Assembly: GCF_026914185.1 (NCBI RefSeq) | Contig: NC_070569.1 | Span: 3,844,001 to 3,908,000, forward strand | Reading direction: 5' to 3' | DNA: 64,000 bases | Origin: Puccinia triticina | Lineage: Eukaryota > Basidiomycota > Pucciniomycetes > Pucciniales > Pucciniaceae | Part shown: positions 12,501 through 25,514 of the stretch, one piece after another | Layout: the number at the start of each line of letters is the position of its first letter | Position numbering within the stretch: the first letter of the stretch is position 1 | Notes under the pieces: generated by a model | What the model was told of the DNA's origin: nothing | The model's database searches: none | What the model saw: only the letters and a program-made list of their open reading frames with translations | Made by a program: the position numbers and the translations under genes

Positions 12501-14369
12501 GTCCTTGTGGCACCGGAGAAACGAAAGAAATTGGACGGCCGAGCAGTTGAAGGGCTAGCTGTAGGACACCTGGCGGAGTCGAAAGGCTGGACGTTCTGGC
12601 TCCCTGCAACCAAGAAGCTGGTATCCTCCGCTTGGGCGGAATTTGGACGCAACGCTCTACCGTCGACCGCGGTCGTGGAGACTTCTGGAGACTTGAAGAA
12701 GGCTGAAATGCTACCATTGATCACCAAACCCGCGGCAGAATCAAGACATCTGGAGCTGGGTGACTTCACCGAAGAGCGTCGAGTTGAACTCCAAGAAGAG
12801 GCAGTTGATGCGGTATTAAAGGATTGTCACGATGAGTCCAACGAGATCCCGTCGTCTTTCAAAGAAGCTATGTGATCCAAAGATGCAGCGCGATGGAAGG
12901 AGGCTATCAATACCAAATTGGCCAACCTGAAGAGAAAATCAGTTTGGGTTGTACGCCACCTACCGAGCAAACATTGAAAACTCGGTGCTAGATGGGTCTT
13001 TGCAAAGAAGACCAATTCCAATGGTTCCATCAAGTTCAAGGTGCGTTACGTAGCCAAAGGATTTAATCAAAAGGAGGGGACTGATTTTGCGCACACGTTT
13101 GCACCAACGGCGACCTTCACATTGATGCGCATCCTGCTTACTCTGGCAGCAAAGAATAACTGGCCCGTCTACAACTTTGATTTCGTGGCGGCTTACCTGA
13201 ATGCGCCCATCGATGAAGAAGTATGGGTACAGGCTCCTGAAGGGCTAGACGTCGAAGCAGGGGAAGCGTGCCTTCTGAAGAAGGCACTTTACGGGATGAA
13301 AAAAGCTGCTCGATGCTGGTGGAAACACCTGCGCGGTACTCTAGCTGATCTGGGTTACATATCCAGTTATTATGACTCAAGTGTTTAAACTCTCAGCAAC
13401 AAGGTCAACCGTTCAATAATTTGGGTTCACGTTGACAATGGTATTGTCACCGGCTCCTCTGATGAGGCACTCAAACTACTTGAAACACAATTAAAAGGAA
13501 GTTTGGAAATCAAGTGGGAAGAAGGTCTTTCAAGCATGGTGGGAGTCAAGATTACGCGTACGGAAGATGGTTTTGAACTACGACAACCTTGTCTGATCTC
13601 GAAAATCCTGAATGAACAATGGGATGGTGTCTCTCTTGCATCATCTCCGCTCCCGGAAGGGTATTCTGCTAACTCTGACGACAAAGAGCCGGGAGTGAAC
13701 AGTACGGATTACTTATCTGCTATTGGCAGTCTCAGCTATGTTGCTGTTGGAACTAGACCCAATATCACGTACAGTGTGAACTATCTTGCACGTTTCTCAG
13801 CCCGACCCTCAACGATCCACTGGAAAGGCCTACGCCATCTGATCAACTACCTAGCAAAATCAAGGGACATGCCACTGAAGATCCAACCGTCTAAGATTTG
13901 CCATTCACCGGTGGATTGCTACGTCAATGCAAACTGGGGAGGTCCCAACTCCAGATCATCATACGGTGTACTCATTCGACTGTACGGTGCGCCCATCATG
14001 TGGGTGTCACGCAGACTGGTTACAGTGGCAAGCTCGACGTGCCAGGCGGAGTACATGGCACTTGGACACGCCACTAGACACACACTGTGGATCAGGAACT
14101 TACTGGCGGACATTATTGGAGCGGATTGTGTTGTGAAAATCCTCTGTGACAATCAGTCAGCTGTGAAGATTGGTTGTGAGGACGCTTCCAACAAGAGGGC
14201 ACAACACGTAGAACAAGACTTTTATGTTACAAACCAAGCTCTCTTTCAACAAAAAACCTCTCTGAAGTGGATCCCTGGGAAAGAACAACTGGCCGACATC
14301 CTGACAAAAGCTTTGGGAAAATCAGCACACAAACATCTTGCAGCGGTAGTTCAAGGTCATGCGGGTTAA
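9600..14369 (+). pseudogene. Copia gag-pol polyprotein, four in-frame stops and two lost catalytic residues
   Basis: One frame runs the whole way. It contains Gag with a CCHC knuckle (CYICKQVGHIAPHC, about 10866-10910), an aspartic protease (DTGASDNVTGD, about 11275), a pre-integrase HWLFGH motif, the integrase core (DNGGEF at about 12180, HHFQNGAAE at about 12270), the RVT_2 reverse transcriptase (FAPTATF, VYNFDFVAAYLNAP) and RNase H. Stops are TGA at 11043, 12873 and 12975 and TAA at 13386; all are one C-to-T step from CGA or CAA. The integrase motif usually DLMGPF reads NLMGPF, and the reverse transcriptase VDD motif reads VDN (about 13429). Both are G-to-A losses of catalytic aspartates. 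A short ATG frame at 9325 (MSDNKPPSRR) may be a 5' exon of gag. Confidence 0.88.
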
Positions 14370-14549
14370 TTTCTTCTTTAATTTCTTCTCCTCTGTTTTA
14401 CTCTCAGCTATCCCATACACATTCTGCCTCTTATGTTATTCGTTGTTATTTTTATTTTCCTTATTATTCCTTTTATTTTGTTCCTCTTCTGTTTTTTTTT
14501 TCGTTTTTCATTTTCCATATTATTGTCCGTTTCTTGTCAAGGGGGGGGA

Positions 14550-14663
14550 TGTTGCGACATGGTCATAGTACTCGTCTGCGGCACATGTCACATACTTGCA
14601 TTTAGTCTACTTTTCCATACTAGGTTGAAAAGTATCCATTATTTACGAGCTCTACTCACAACA
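14550..14663 (+). repeat. 3' LTR of the satellite-inserted Copia element
   Basis: 114 bp, direct copy of 8658-8771. Preceded by a purine tract (AAGGGGGGGGA) and followed by GAAAC. Confidence 0.93.
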
Positions 14664-14668
14664 GAAAC

Positions 14669-17600
14669 TACCAAATTAGTGGTATTTGGCAACTGATCAA
14701 ATTGTGGCTGCTACATTTGGGGGTTTTGTGGTCATTCAAGGAACCCAATGAATTTCTGAGGGCATGTTAACATTTTGGTACCAATATCATGGCGGAAATC
14801 CCACGCTGCGCTGAGATATAGTGGGAGAAACACCAGGGAACTACCAAATTAGTGATATTTGGCAATGGATCACATTGTAGCTGCTACATTTGGGGGTTTT
14901 GTGGTCATTCAAGGTACAAATTGAGACTTTGAGGGCATGTGAACATTTTGGTACCAATATCATGGAAGAACTTCCACGCTGCACTGAGATATAGTGGCAG
15001 GAACACCAAGAAACTGCCAAATTAGTCATATTTGGCAACTGATCACATTGTGGCTGCTACATTTGGGGGTTTTGTGGTCATTCAAGGGACACAGTAAATC
15101 TTTGACCGCATTTGATCATTTTTGTACCAACATCATGGAAGAACTCCCATGCTGCGCTGGGATATAGTGGCAGAAACACCAGGAAACTAGCAAATTAGTC
15201 ATATTTGGCAGCTGATCACATTGTGGCTGCTACATTTGGAGGTTTTGAGGTCATTCAAGGTAAAAGATGATCCCTTGAGGCCATTTGATCATTTTTGTAC
15301 CAATATCATGGAAGAACTCCCATGCTGCGGTGAGATATAGTGGGAGACACACCAAGAAACTACCAAATTAGTCATATTTGGCAACTGATCACATTGTGGC
15401 TGCTACATCTGGGGGTTTTGTCGTCATTCAAGGTACATAATGAATCTTTGAGGGCATGTGAACATTTTGGTACCAACATCATGGAAGAACTCCCATGCTG
15501 CGCTGAGATATAGTGGCAGAAACACCAAGAAACTACCAAATTAGTCATGTTTGGCAACTGATCACTTTGTGGCTGCTACATTTGGGGTTTTTGTGGTCAT
15601 TCAAGGTACACAATGAATCTTTGAGGGAATGTGAACATTTTGGTACCAATATCATGGAAGAACTCCCATGCTGCGCTGAGATATAGTGGGAGAAACACCA
15701 GGAGACTACCAAATTAGTGATATTTGGCAAAGGATCACATTGTGGCTGCTACATTTGGGGGTTTTGTGGTCATTTAAGGTACCCAATGAATCTCTGAGGG
15801 CATGTGATCATTTGGGTACCAATATCATGGAAGAATTCCCACGCTGGGTTGAGATATAGGGGCAGAAACACCAAGAAACTACCAAATTAGTGATATTTGG
15901 CAACTGATCAAATTGTGGCTGCTACATTTGGGGGTTTTGTGGTCATTCAAGGTACCCAATGAATCTCTGAGGGCATTTGATCATTTTTGTACCAATATCA
16001 TGGAATAACTCCCATGCTGCGCTGGGATATAGTGGCAGAAACACCATGAAACTACCAAATTAGTCATATTTGGCAACTGATCACATTTTGGCTGCTACAT
16101 TTGGAGGTTTTGAGGTCATTCAAGGTAAACCATGATCCCTTGAAGCCAGTTGATCATTTTTGTGCCAATATCATGGAGGAACTCCCATGCTGCGCTGAGA
16201 TATAGTGGCAGAAACACCAAGAAACTACCAAATTAGTCGTGTTTGGCAACTGATCACATTATGGCTGGTTCATTTGGGGGTTTTGTGGTCATTCAAGGTA
16301 CACAATGAATCTTTGAGGGAATGTGAACATTTTGGTACCAATATCATTGAAGAACTCCCATGCTGGCCCGAGATATAGTGGCAGAAATACCAAGAACTCC
16401 ACCAAATTAGTGATATTTGGCAACTGATCCCATTGCGGCTGCTACGTTTGGGGGTTTTGTGGTCATTCAAGGGACACAGTGAATCTTTGACGCATTTGAT
16501 CATTTTTTTACCAATATCATGGAAGAATTCCCATGCTGGGTTGAGATATAGGGGCAGAAACACCAAGAAACTACCAAATTAGTCATATTTGGCAACTGAT
16601 CAAATTGTGGCTGCTACATTTGGGGGTTTTGTGGTCATTCAAGGTACACAATGAATCTTTGAGGGAATGTCAACATTTTGGTACCAATATCATGGAAAAA
16701 CTTCCATGCTGTGCTGAGATATAGTGGCAGAAACACCAGGAAACTACCAAATTAGTGATATTTGGCAACACATCACATTGTAGCTGCTACTTTTGGGGGG
16801 TTTGTCGTCATTTGAGGTACAAATTGAGACTTTGAGGGCATGTGAACATTTTGGTACCAACATCATGGAAGAACTCCCATGCTGCGCTGAGATATAGTGG
16901 CAGAAACACCAAGAAACTACCAAAATAGTGATATTTGCCAACCAATCACATTGTAGCTGATATATTTGGGGGTTTTGTGGTCACTAAAGGTACAAAGTGA
17001 ATCTTTGAGGGCATTTGAACATTTTGGTACAAATATCATGGAAGAACTCCCACGCTGGGCTGAGATATAGTGGGAGAAACACCAGGAAACTACCAAATTA
17101 GTGATATTTGGCAAAGGATCACATTGTGGCTGCTACATTTGGGGGTTTTGTGGTCATTCAAGGTACACAGTCAATCTTTGAGGGCATGTGAAAATTTTGG
17201 TAGAAATACCATGGAAGAACTCCCACGCTGCCCTGAGATATAGTGGGAGAAACACCAGGAGACTACCAAATTAGTGATATTTGGCAAAGGATCACATTGT
17301 GGCTGCTACATTTGGGGGTTTTGTGGTCATTTAAGGTGCCCAATGAATCTCTGAGGGCATGTGATCATTTGCGTACCAATATCATGGAAGAATTCCCACG
17401 CTGGGTTGAGATATAGGGGCAGAAACACCAAGAAACTACCAAATTAGTGATATTTGGCAACTGATCACATTTTGGCTGCTACATTTGGAGGTTTTGAGGT
17501 CATTCAAGGTAAACCATGATCCCTTGAGGCCAGTTGATCATTTTTGTACCAATATCATGGAAGAACTCCCATGCTGCGCTGAGATATAGTGGCAGAAACA

Positions 17601-20503
17601 CCAAGAAACTACCAAATTAGTCGTGTTTGGCAACTGATCACATTATGGCTGGTTCATTTGGGGGTTTTGTGGTCATTCAAGGTACACAATGAATCTTTGA
17701 GGGAATGTGAACATTTTGGTACCAATATCATTGAAGAACTCCCATGCTGGCCCGAGATATAGTGGCAGAAATACCAAGAACTCCACCAAATTAGTGATAT
17801 TTGGCAACTGATCCCATTGCGGCTGCTACGTTTGGGGGTTTTGTGGTCATTCAAGGGACACAGTGAATCTTTGACGCATTTGATCATTTTTTTACCAATA
17901 TCATGGAAGAATTCCCATGCTGGGTTGAGATATAGGGGCAGAAACACCAAGAAACTACCAAATTAGTCATATTTGGCAACTGATCAAATTGTGGCTGCTA
18001 CATTTGGGGGTTTTGTGGTCATTCAAGGTACCCAATGAATCTCTGAGGGCATTTGATCATTTTTGTACCAATATCATGGAAGAACTCCCATCCTGCGCTG
18101 GGATATAGTGGCAGAAACACCAAGAAACTACCAAACTAGTTGTATTTGGCAACTGATCACATTATGGCTGCTTCATTTGGGGGTTTTGTGGTCATTCAAG
18201 GTACACAATGAGGGAATGTGAACATTTTGGTAACAATGTAATGGAAGAACTCCCATTCTGGGCTGAGATATAGTGGCAGAAACACCAAGAAACTTCCAAA
18301 TTAGTCATGTTTGGCAACTGATCACATTGTGGCTGCTACATTTGGGGTTTTTGTGGTCATTCAAGGTACACAATGAATCTTTGAGGGAATGTCAACATTT
18401 TGGTACCAATATCATGGAAAAACTTCCATGCTGTGCTGAGATATAGTGGCAGAAACACCAGGAAACTACCAAATTAGTGATATTTGGCAACACATCACAT
18501 TGTAGCTGCTACTTTTGGGGGGTTTGTCGTCATTTGAGGTACAAATTGAGACTTTGAGGGCATGTGAACATTTTGGTACCAACATCATGGAAGAACTCCC
18601 ATGCTGCGCTGAGATATAGTGGCAGAAACACCAAGAAACTACCAAAATAGTGATATTTGCCAACCAATCACATTGTAGCTGATATATTTGGGGGTTTTGT
18701 GGTCACTAAAGGTACAAAGTGAATCTTTGAGGGCATTTGAACATTTTGGTACAAATATCATGGAAGAACTCCCACGCTGGGCTGAGATATAGTGGGAGAA
18801 ACACCAGGAAACTACCAAATTAGTGATATTTGGCAAAGGATCACATTGTGGCTGCTACATTTGGGGGTTTTGTGGTCATTCAAGGTACACAGTCAATCTT
18901 TGAGGGCATGTGAAAATTTTGGTAGAAATACCATGGAAGAACTCCCACGCTGCCCTGAGATATAGTGGGAGAAACACCAGGAGACTACCAAATTAGTGAT
19001 ATTTGGCAAAGGATCACATTGTGGCTGCTACATTTGGGGGTTTTGTGGTCATTTAAGGTGCCCAATGAATCTCTGAGGGCATGTGATCATTTGCGTACCA
19101 ATATCATGGAAGAATTCCCACGCTGGGTTGAGATATAGGGGCAGAAACACCAAGAAACTACCAAATTAGTGATATTTGGCAACTGATCACATTTTGGCTG
19201 CTACATTTGGAGGTTTTGAGGTCATTCAAGGTAAACCATGATCCCTTGAGGCCAGTTGATCATTTTTGTACCAATATCATGGAAGAACTCCCATGCTGCG
19301 CTGAGATATAGTGGCAGAAACACCAAGAAACTACCAAATTAGTCGTGTTTGGCAACTGATCACATTATGGCTGCTTCATTTGGGGGTTTTGTGGTCATTC
19401 AAGGTACACAATGAATCTTTGAGGGAATATGAACAGTTTGGTACAAATATCATGGAAGAACTCCCATGCTGGGCTGAGATATAGTGGCAGAAATACCAAG
19501 AACTCTACCAAATTAGTGATATTTGGCAACTGATCCCATTGCAGCTGCTACGTTTGGGGGTTTTGTGGTCATTCAAGGGACACAGTGAATCTTTGACGCA
19601 TTTGATCATTTTTGTACCAATATCATGGAAGAACTCCCATGCTGCGCTGGGATATAGTGGCAGAAACACCATGAAACTACCAAATTAGTCATATTTGGCA
19701 ACGGATCACATTGTAGCTGCTACTTTTGGGAGTTTTGTGGTCATTTGAGGTACAAATTGAGGCTTTGAGGGCATGTGAACATTTTGGTACCAACATCATG
19801 GAAGAACTCCCATCCTGCGCTGAGATATAGTGGCAGAAACACCAAGAAACTACCAAATTAGTCATATTTGGCAACTGATCACATTTTGGCTGCTACGTTT
19901 GGGGTTTTTGTCGTCATTCAAGGTACATAATGAATCTTTGAGGGCATGTGAAAATTTTGATACCAACATCATGGAAGAACTCCCATGCTGCGCTGAGATA
20001 TAGTGGCAGAAACACCAAGAAACTACCAAAATAGTGATATTTGCCAACCAATCACATTGTAGCTGCTATATTTGGGGGTTTTGTGGTCACTAAAGGTAAA
20101 AAGTGAATCTTTGGGGCATTTGAACGTTTTGGTTCCAATATCATGGAAGAACTCCCACGCTGCGCTGAGATATAGTGGGAGAAACACCAGGAAACTACCA
20201 AATTAGTGACATTTGGCAAAGGATCACATTGTGGCTGCTACATTTGGGGGTTTTGTGGTCATTCAAGGTACACAGTGAATCTTTGAGGGCATGTGAACAT
20301 TTTGGTAGCAATACCATGGAAGAACTCCCACGCTGCCCTGAGATATAGTGGGAGAAACACCAGGAAACTATCAAATTAGTGATAGTTGGCCACCAATCAC
20401 ATTGTAGCTGCCACATTTGGAGGTTTTGTGGTAATGCAAGGCACACAACAAATCTGTAAGGGCATTGGATAATTCCGGTACCAATATCATGGAAGAACTC
20501 CTG
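14669..20503 (+). repeat. 173-bp satellite array, left arm, second part
   Basis: About 34 more units in the same orientation as 6546-8657. It contains near-identical internal blocks: about 16150-16600 recurs at about 17530-17990 (offset 1384 = 8 units), and about 16660-17650 recurs at about 18380-19370 (offset 1722, about 10 units). This shows recent multi-unit duplication by unequal exchange or conversion. Confidence 0.93.
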
Positions 20504-20749
20504 GATTAATCCTCAAACTTGCAACGTCTTTTTTTCAGCAAGAAAAGAATGGTGTGTGTCGCAGCGATGTTATCAGAAGTCTCCCAGAAATCTCCCAATG
20601 TACTTTATTTCAAAAATGGAAAATCATTGACCCCTCACCTCTCTCATAATAACATCCTTCACGTATTGTTAAGTTGGTGTGACCTTACATTTCCCCAAGA
20701 TATTCAATATCATCTTTGATATGCTACATGCATACAAGGCCTTTTGAAA
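20504..20749. other. Unique centre of the 20-kb foldback
   Basis: About 250 bases between the two opposed arrays with no similarity to the 173-bp unit. A plus-strand frame at 20519-20719 (66 codons) has no recognisable features. This may be the remnant of the original internal region of the element. Confidence 0.6.
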
Positions 20750-23700
20750 CTAATTTGCCATGGAAATGATCAAATGCCCTCAAAGATTCATTTTTTACCT
20801 TGAATGACCACAAAACCCCCAAATGTAGCAGCCACAATGTGATCAGTTGCCAAATATGACTAGTTTGGTAGTTTCCTGGTGTTTCTGCCCCTATATCTCA
20901 GCCCAGCGTGGGAGTTCTTCCATGATGTTGGTACCAAAATGTTCACATGACCTCAAAGATTCACTGTGTACCTTGAATGACCACAAAACCCCCAAATGTA
21001 GCAGCCACAATTTGATCAGTTGCCAAATATCACTAAGTTGGTAGTTTCTTGGTGTTTCTGCCCCTATATCTCAACTCAGCGTGGGAGTTCTTCCATGATA
21101 TTGGTACCCAAATGATCACATGCCCTCAAAAATCCATTGTGTACCTTGAACAATCACAAAACTCCCAAATGAAGCAGCCACAATGTGATCAGTTGCCAAA
21201 TATGACTAATTTGGTAGTTTCTTCCTGTTTCTGCCACTATATCTCAGTGCAGCAAGAGAGTTCTTCCATTATATTGATACTGAAATGATTAAATGGCCTC
21301 GAGGGATCATGTTGTACCTTGAATGACCTCAAAACCTCCAAATGTAGCAACCACAATGTGATCAGTTGCCAAATATCACTAATTTGGTAGTTTCTTGGTG
21401 TTCCTCCCACTATATCTCATCGCAGCAAGGGAGTTCTTCCATGATATTGGTGCCAAAATGGTCCCTCAAAGATTCACTGTGTACCTTTAATGACCACAAA
21501 ACCCCCAAATTTATTAGCTACAATGTGATCTGTGGTGAAATATTACTAATTTGGTAGTTTCCTGGTGTTTCTCCCACTATATCTCAGGGCAGCGTGGGAG
21601 TTCTTCCATCGTATTGCTACCAAAATGTTCACATGCCCTCAAAGATTCACTGTGTACCTTGAATGACCACAAAACCCCCAAATGTAGCAGCCACAATTTG
21701 ATCAGTTGCCAAATATCACTAAGTTGGTAGTTTCTTGGTGTTTCTGCCCCTATATCTCAACTCAGCGTGGGAGTTCTTCCATGATATTGGTACCCAAATG
21801 ATCACATGCCCTCAAAAATCCATTGTGTACCTTGAACAATCACAAAACTCCCAAATGAAGCAGCCACAATGTGATCAGTTGCCAAATATGACTAATTTGG
21901 TAGTTTCTTCCTGTTTCTGCCACTATATCTCAGTGCAGCAAGAGAGTTCTTCCATCATATTGCTACCAAAATTTTCGCACGCCCTCAAAGACTCACTGTT
22001 TACCTTGAATGACCTCAAAACCCCCAAATATAGCAGCTACAATGTGATCCGTTGCCAAATATCACTAATTTGGTAGTTTCCAGGTGTTTCTCCCACTATA
22101 TCTCAGCGCAGCGTGGGAGTTCTTCCATGATATTGGTACCAAAATGTTCACATTCCCTGAAATATTTATTGTGTACCTTGAATGACCACAAAACCCCCAA
22201 ATGTAGCAGCCACAATGTGATCAGTTGCCAAATATCACTAATTTGGTAGTTTCCTGGTGTTTCTGCCACTATATCTCAGCACAGCGTGATATTTCTTCCA
22301 TGATATTGGTACCAAAACGTTTACATGCCCTCAAAGTTTTACTGTGTACCTTGAATGACCACAAAACCCCCAAATGTAGCAGCTACAATGTGATCTGTTG
22401 CCAAATATCACTAATTTGGTAGTTTCTCGGTGTTTCTCCCACTATATCTCAGGGCAGCGTGGAAGTTCTTGCATGATATCGGTACCAAAACGTTCACATG
22501 CCCTCAAAGTTTCACTGTTTACCTTGAATGACCACAAAACCCCCAAATGTAGCAGCTACAATGTGATCCTTTGCCAAATATCACTCATTTGGTAGTTTCC
22601 TGGTGTTTCTCCCACTACATCTCGCGCAGCGTGGGAGTTCTTCCATGATATTGGTACCAAAATGTTCACATGCCCTCAAAGATTCATTTTGTACTGACCA
22701 CAAAACCCCCAAATGTAGCAGCCATGATGTGATCAGTTGCCAAATATCACTAATTTGGTAGTTTCTTGGTGTTTCTGCCACTATATCTCAGGGCAGCATG
22801 GGAGTTCTTCCATGATATTGGTATTAAAATGATCAAATGGCCTCAAGGGATCATGGTGTACCTTGAATGACCTCAAAACCTCCAAATGTAGCAGTCACAA
22901 TGTGATCAGTTGCCAAATATCACTAATTTGGTAGTTTCTTGGTGTTTCTCCCACTAAATCTCAGTGAAGCGTGGGAGTTCTTCCATGATATTGGTACCAA
23001 AATGTTCGGAGGCCCTCAAAGATTCATGTTGTACCTTGAATGATCACAAAACCCCCAAATGTATCAGCCACAATGTGATCAGTTGCCAAATATCACTAAT
23101 TTGGTAGTTTCTTGGTGTTTCCGCCACTATATCTCAGCGCAGCATGGGACTTCTTCCATGATGTTGGTGCCAAAATGTTCACATGCCCTCAAAGATTTAT
23201 TGTGTACCTTGAATGACCACAAAACCTCCAAGTGTAGCATCCACTATATCTCAGTGCAGTGTGGAAGTTCTGCCATGATATTGGTACCAAAATGATCAAA
23301 TGCGGTCAAAGATTCATTGTGTCTCTTGAATGACTACAAAGCCCCCAATTGTAGCAGCCACAATTTGATCAGTTGCCAAATATCACCAATTTGGTAGTTT
23401 ATTGGTGTTTTTGCCACTATATCTCAGCACAGCATGGGAGTTCTTTCATGATATTGGTACCAAAATGTTCACATGCCCTCGAAGATTCATTGTGTACCTC
23501 GAATGACCACAAGTCCCCCAAATGTAGCAGCCACAATGTGATCAGTTGCCAAGTATCACTAATTTGGTAGTTTCTTGGTGTTTCTGCCCCTTTATTTCAG
23601 TGCAGCATGGGAGTTCTTTCATGATATTGGTATAAAAATGATCAAATGGCCTCAAGGAATCATGGTGTACCTTGAATGGCCTCAAAACCGTTAAATGTAG

Positions 23701-25514
23701 CAGCCACAATGTGATCAGTTGCCAAATATGACTAATTTGGTAGTTTCTTGGTGTTTCTGCCACTATATCTCAGCGCAGTGTGGGAGTTCTTCCATGATAT
23801 TGGTATAAAAATGATCAAGTGGCCTCAAGGGATCATGGTGTACCTTGAATGACCACAAAACCCCCAAATGTAGCAGCCACAATGTCATCAGTTGCCAAAT
23901 ATCACTAATTTGGTAGTTTCTTGGTGTTTCTGCCACTATATCTCAGGGCAGCATGGGATTTCTTCCATGATATTGGTATAAAAATGATCAAATGGCCTCA
24001 AGGGATCATTGTGTACCTTGAATGACCACAAAACCCCCAAATGTAGCAGCCACAATGTCATCAGTTGCCAAATATCACTAATTTGGTAGTTTCTTGGTGT
24101 TTCTGCCACTATATCTCAGGGCAGCATGGGAGTTCTTCCACGATATTGGTACCAAAATGATCAAATGCGGTCAAAGATTCATTGTGTCCGTTGAATGACC
24201 ACAAAACCCCCAAATGTAGCAGCCACAATGTTATCAGTTGCCAAATATCACTAATTTGCTAGCTTCTTGGTGTTTCTGCCACTATATCTCAGCGCAGCAT
24301 GGGAGTTCTCCCATGATATTGGTAAAACAATGTTCACATACCTCAAAGATTCATTGTGTCCGTTGAATGACCACAAAACCTCCAAATGTAGCAGCCACAA
24401 TGTGATCAGTTGCCAAATATCACTAATTTGGTAGTTTCTTGGTGATTCTGCCACTATATCTCAGGAAAGCATGGGAGTGGTATAACAATGATCAAATGGC
24501 CTCAAGGGATCATGGTGTACCTTGAATGACCTCAAAACCTCCAAATGTAGCAGCCACAATGTGATCAGTTGCCAAATATGACTAATTTGGTAGTTTCTTG
24601 GTGTTCTGCCACTATATCCCAGCGCAGCATGGGAGTTCTTCCATTGTAGTGGTACCAAAATTTTCACATGCCCTTAAAGACTCATTGTGTACCTTGAATG
24701 ACCACAAAACCCCCAAATGTAGCAGCCACAATGTGATCAGTTGCCAAATACCACTAATTTGGTAGTTTCTTGGTGTTTCTGCCACTATATCTGAGTGCAG
24801 CATGGGAGTTCTTCCATGATGTTGGTACCAAAATGATCAAATGAGGTCAAGGATTCACTGTGTACCTTGAACAACCACAAAACCCCCAAATGTAGCAGCC
24901 ACCATGTCATCAGTAGCCAAATATGACTAATTTGGTAGTTTCTTGGTGTTTCTGCCACTATATCTCAGGGCAGCTTGGGAGTTCTTCCATGATATTGGTA
25001 CCAAAATTTTCACATGCCCTCAAAGTCGCAATTTGTACCTTGAATGACCACAAAACCCACAAATGTAGCAGCTACAATGTGATCCGTTGCCAAACATCAC
25101 TAATTTGGTAGTATCCTGCTGTTTCTCCCACTATATCTCAGCGCAGTCTGGGAGTTCTTCCATGATATTGGTACCAAAATGTTCACATGCCCTTAAAGAT
25201 TCACCTTGTACCTTTAATTACCACAAAACCCCCAAATGTAGCAGCCACAATGTGATCAGTTGCCAAATATAACTAATTTGGTAGTTTTACGGTGTTCCCG
25301 CCACTATATCTCAGGGCAGCGTGGGAGTTCTTCCATGATATTGGTACAAAAATGATCAAATGGCCTCAACGGATCATGATGTACCTTGAATGACCTTAAA
25401 ACCTCCAAATGTAGCAACCACAATGTGATCAGTTGCAAAATATCACTGATTTGGTAGCTTCCTGGTGTTTCTCCCACTATACCTCAGCGCAGCGTGGGAG
25501 TTCTTCCATGATAT
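20750..25514 (-). repeat. 173-bp satellite array, right arm (opposite orientation)
   Basis: About 27 units of the same repeat, now in reverse orientation (landmarks TGAATGACCACAAAACCCCC, CTAATTTGGTAGTTTCTTGG, GGGAGTTCTTCCATGATATT). A block at about 21049-21290 recurs at about 21735-21975 (offset 686 = 4 units). The frames of 65 codons seen here are again fortuitous. Confidence 0.93.

Larger units (their letters stand above)
8658..14663 (+). mobile_element. Ty1/Copia retrotransposon inserted in the satellite array
   Basis: A complete 6,006-bp element. The LTRs are 114 bp (8658-8771 and 14550-14663) and start TGTTG and end CAACA; they show four differences by eye. The 5-bp target duplication is GAAAC at 8653-8657 and 14664-14668. 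GGTTATGAGCC after the 5' LTR is the putative primer-binding site; the same motif adjoins the LTR of the Copia element at 46.7 kb. A G-rich purine tract precedes the 3' LTR. It encodes a full gag-pol with four stops. Confidence 0.93.

Noticed and set aside
6546..20503. CRISPR array
   Set aside because: Units are 173 bp, diverged, without spacers, in a eukaryotic genome, and lie within a transposon.
6926..25272. Many similar frames of 61-113 codons (for example those beginning MPNMTNLVV or MVFLPLYLN) as a repeated protein family
   Set aside because: They are frame readings of the 173-bp repeat. The period is not a multiple of three, the frames run antisense or sense depending on array orientation, and they end inside the next unit.
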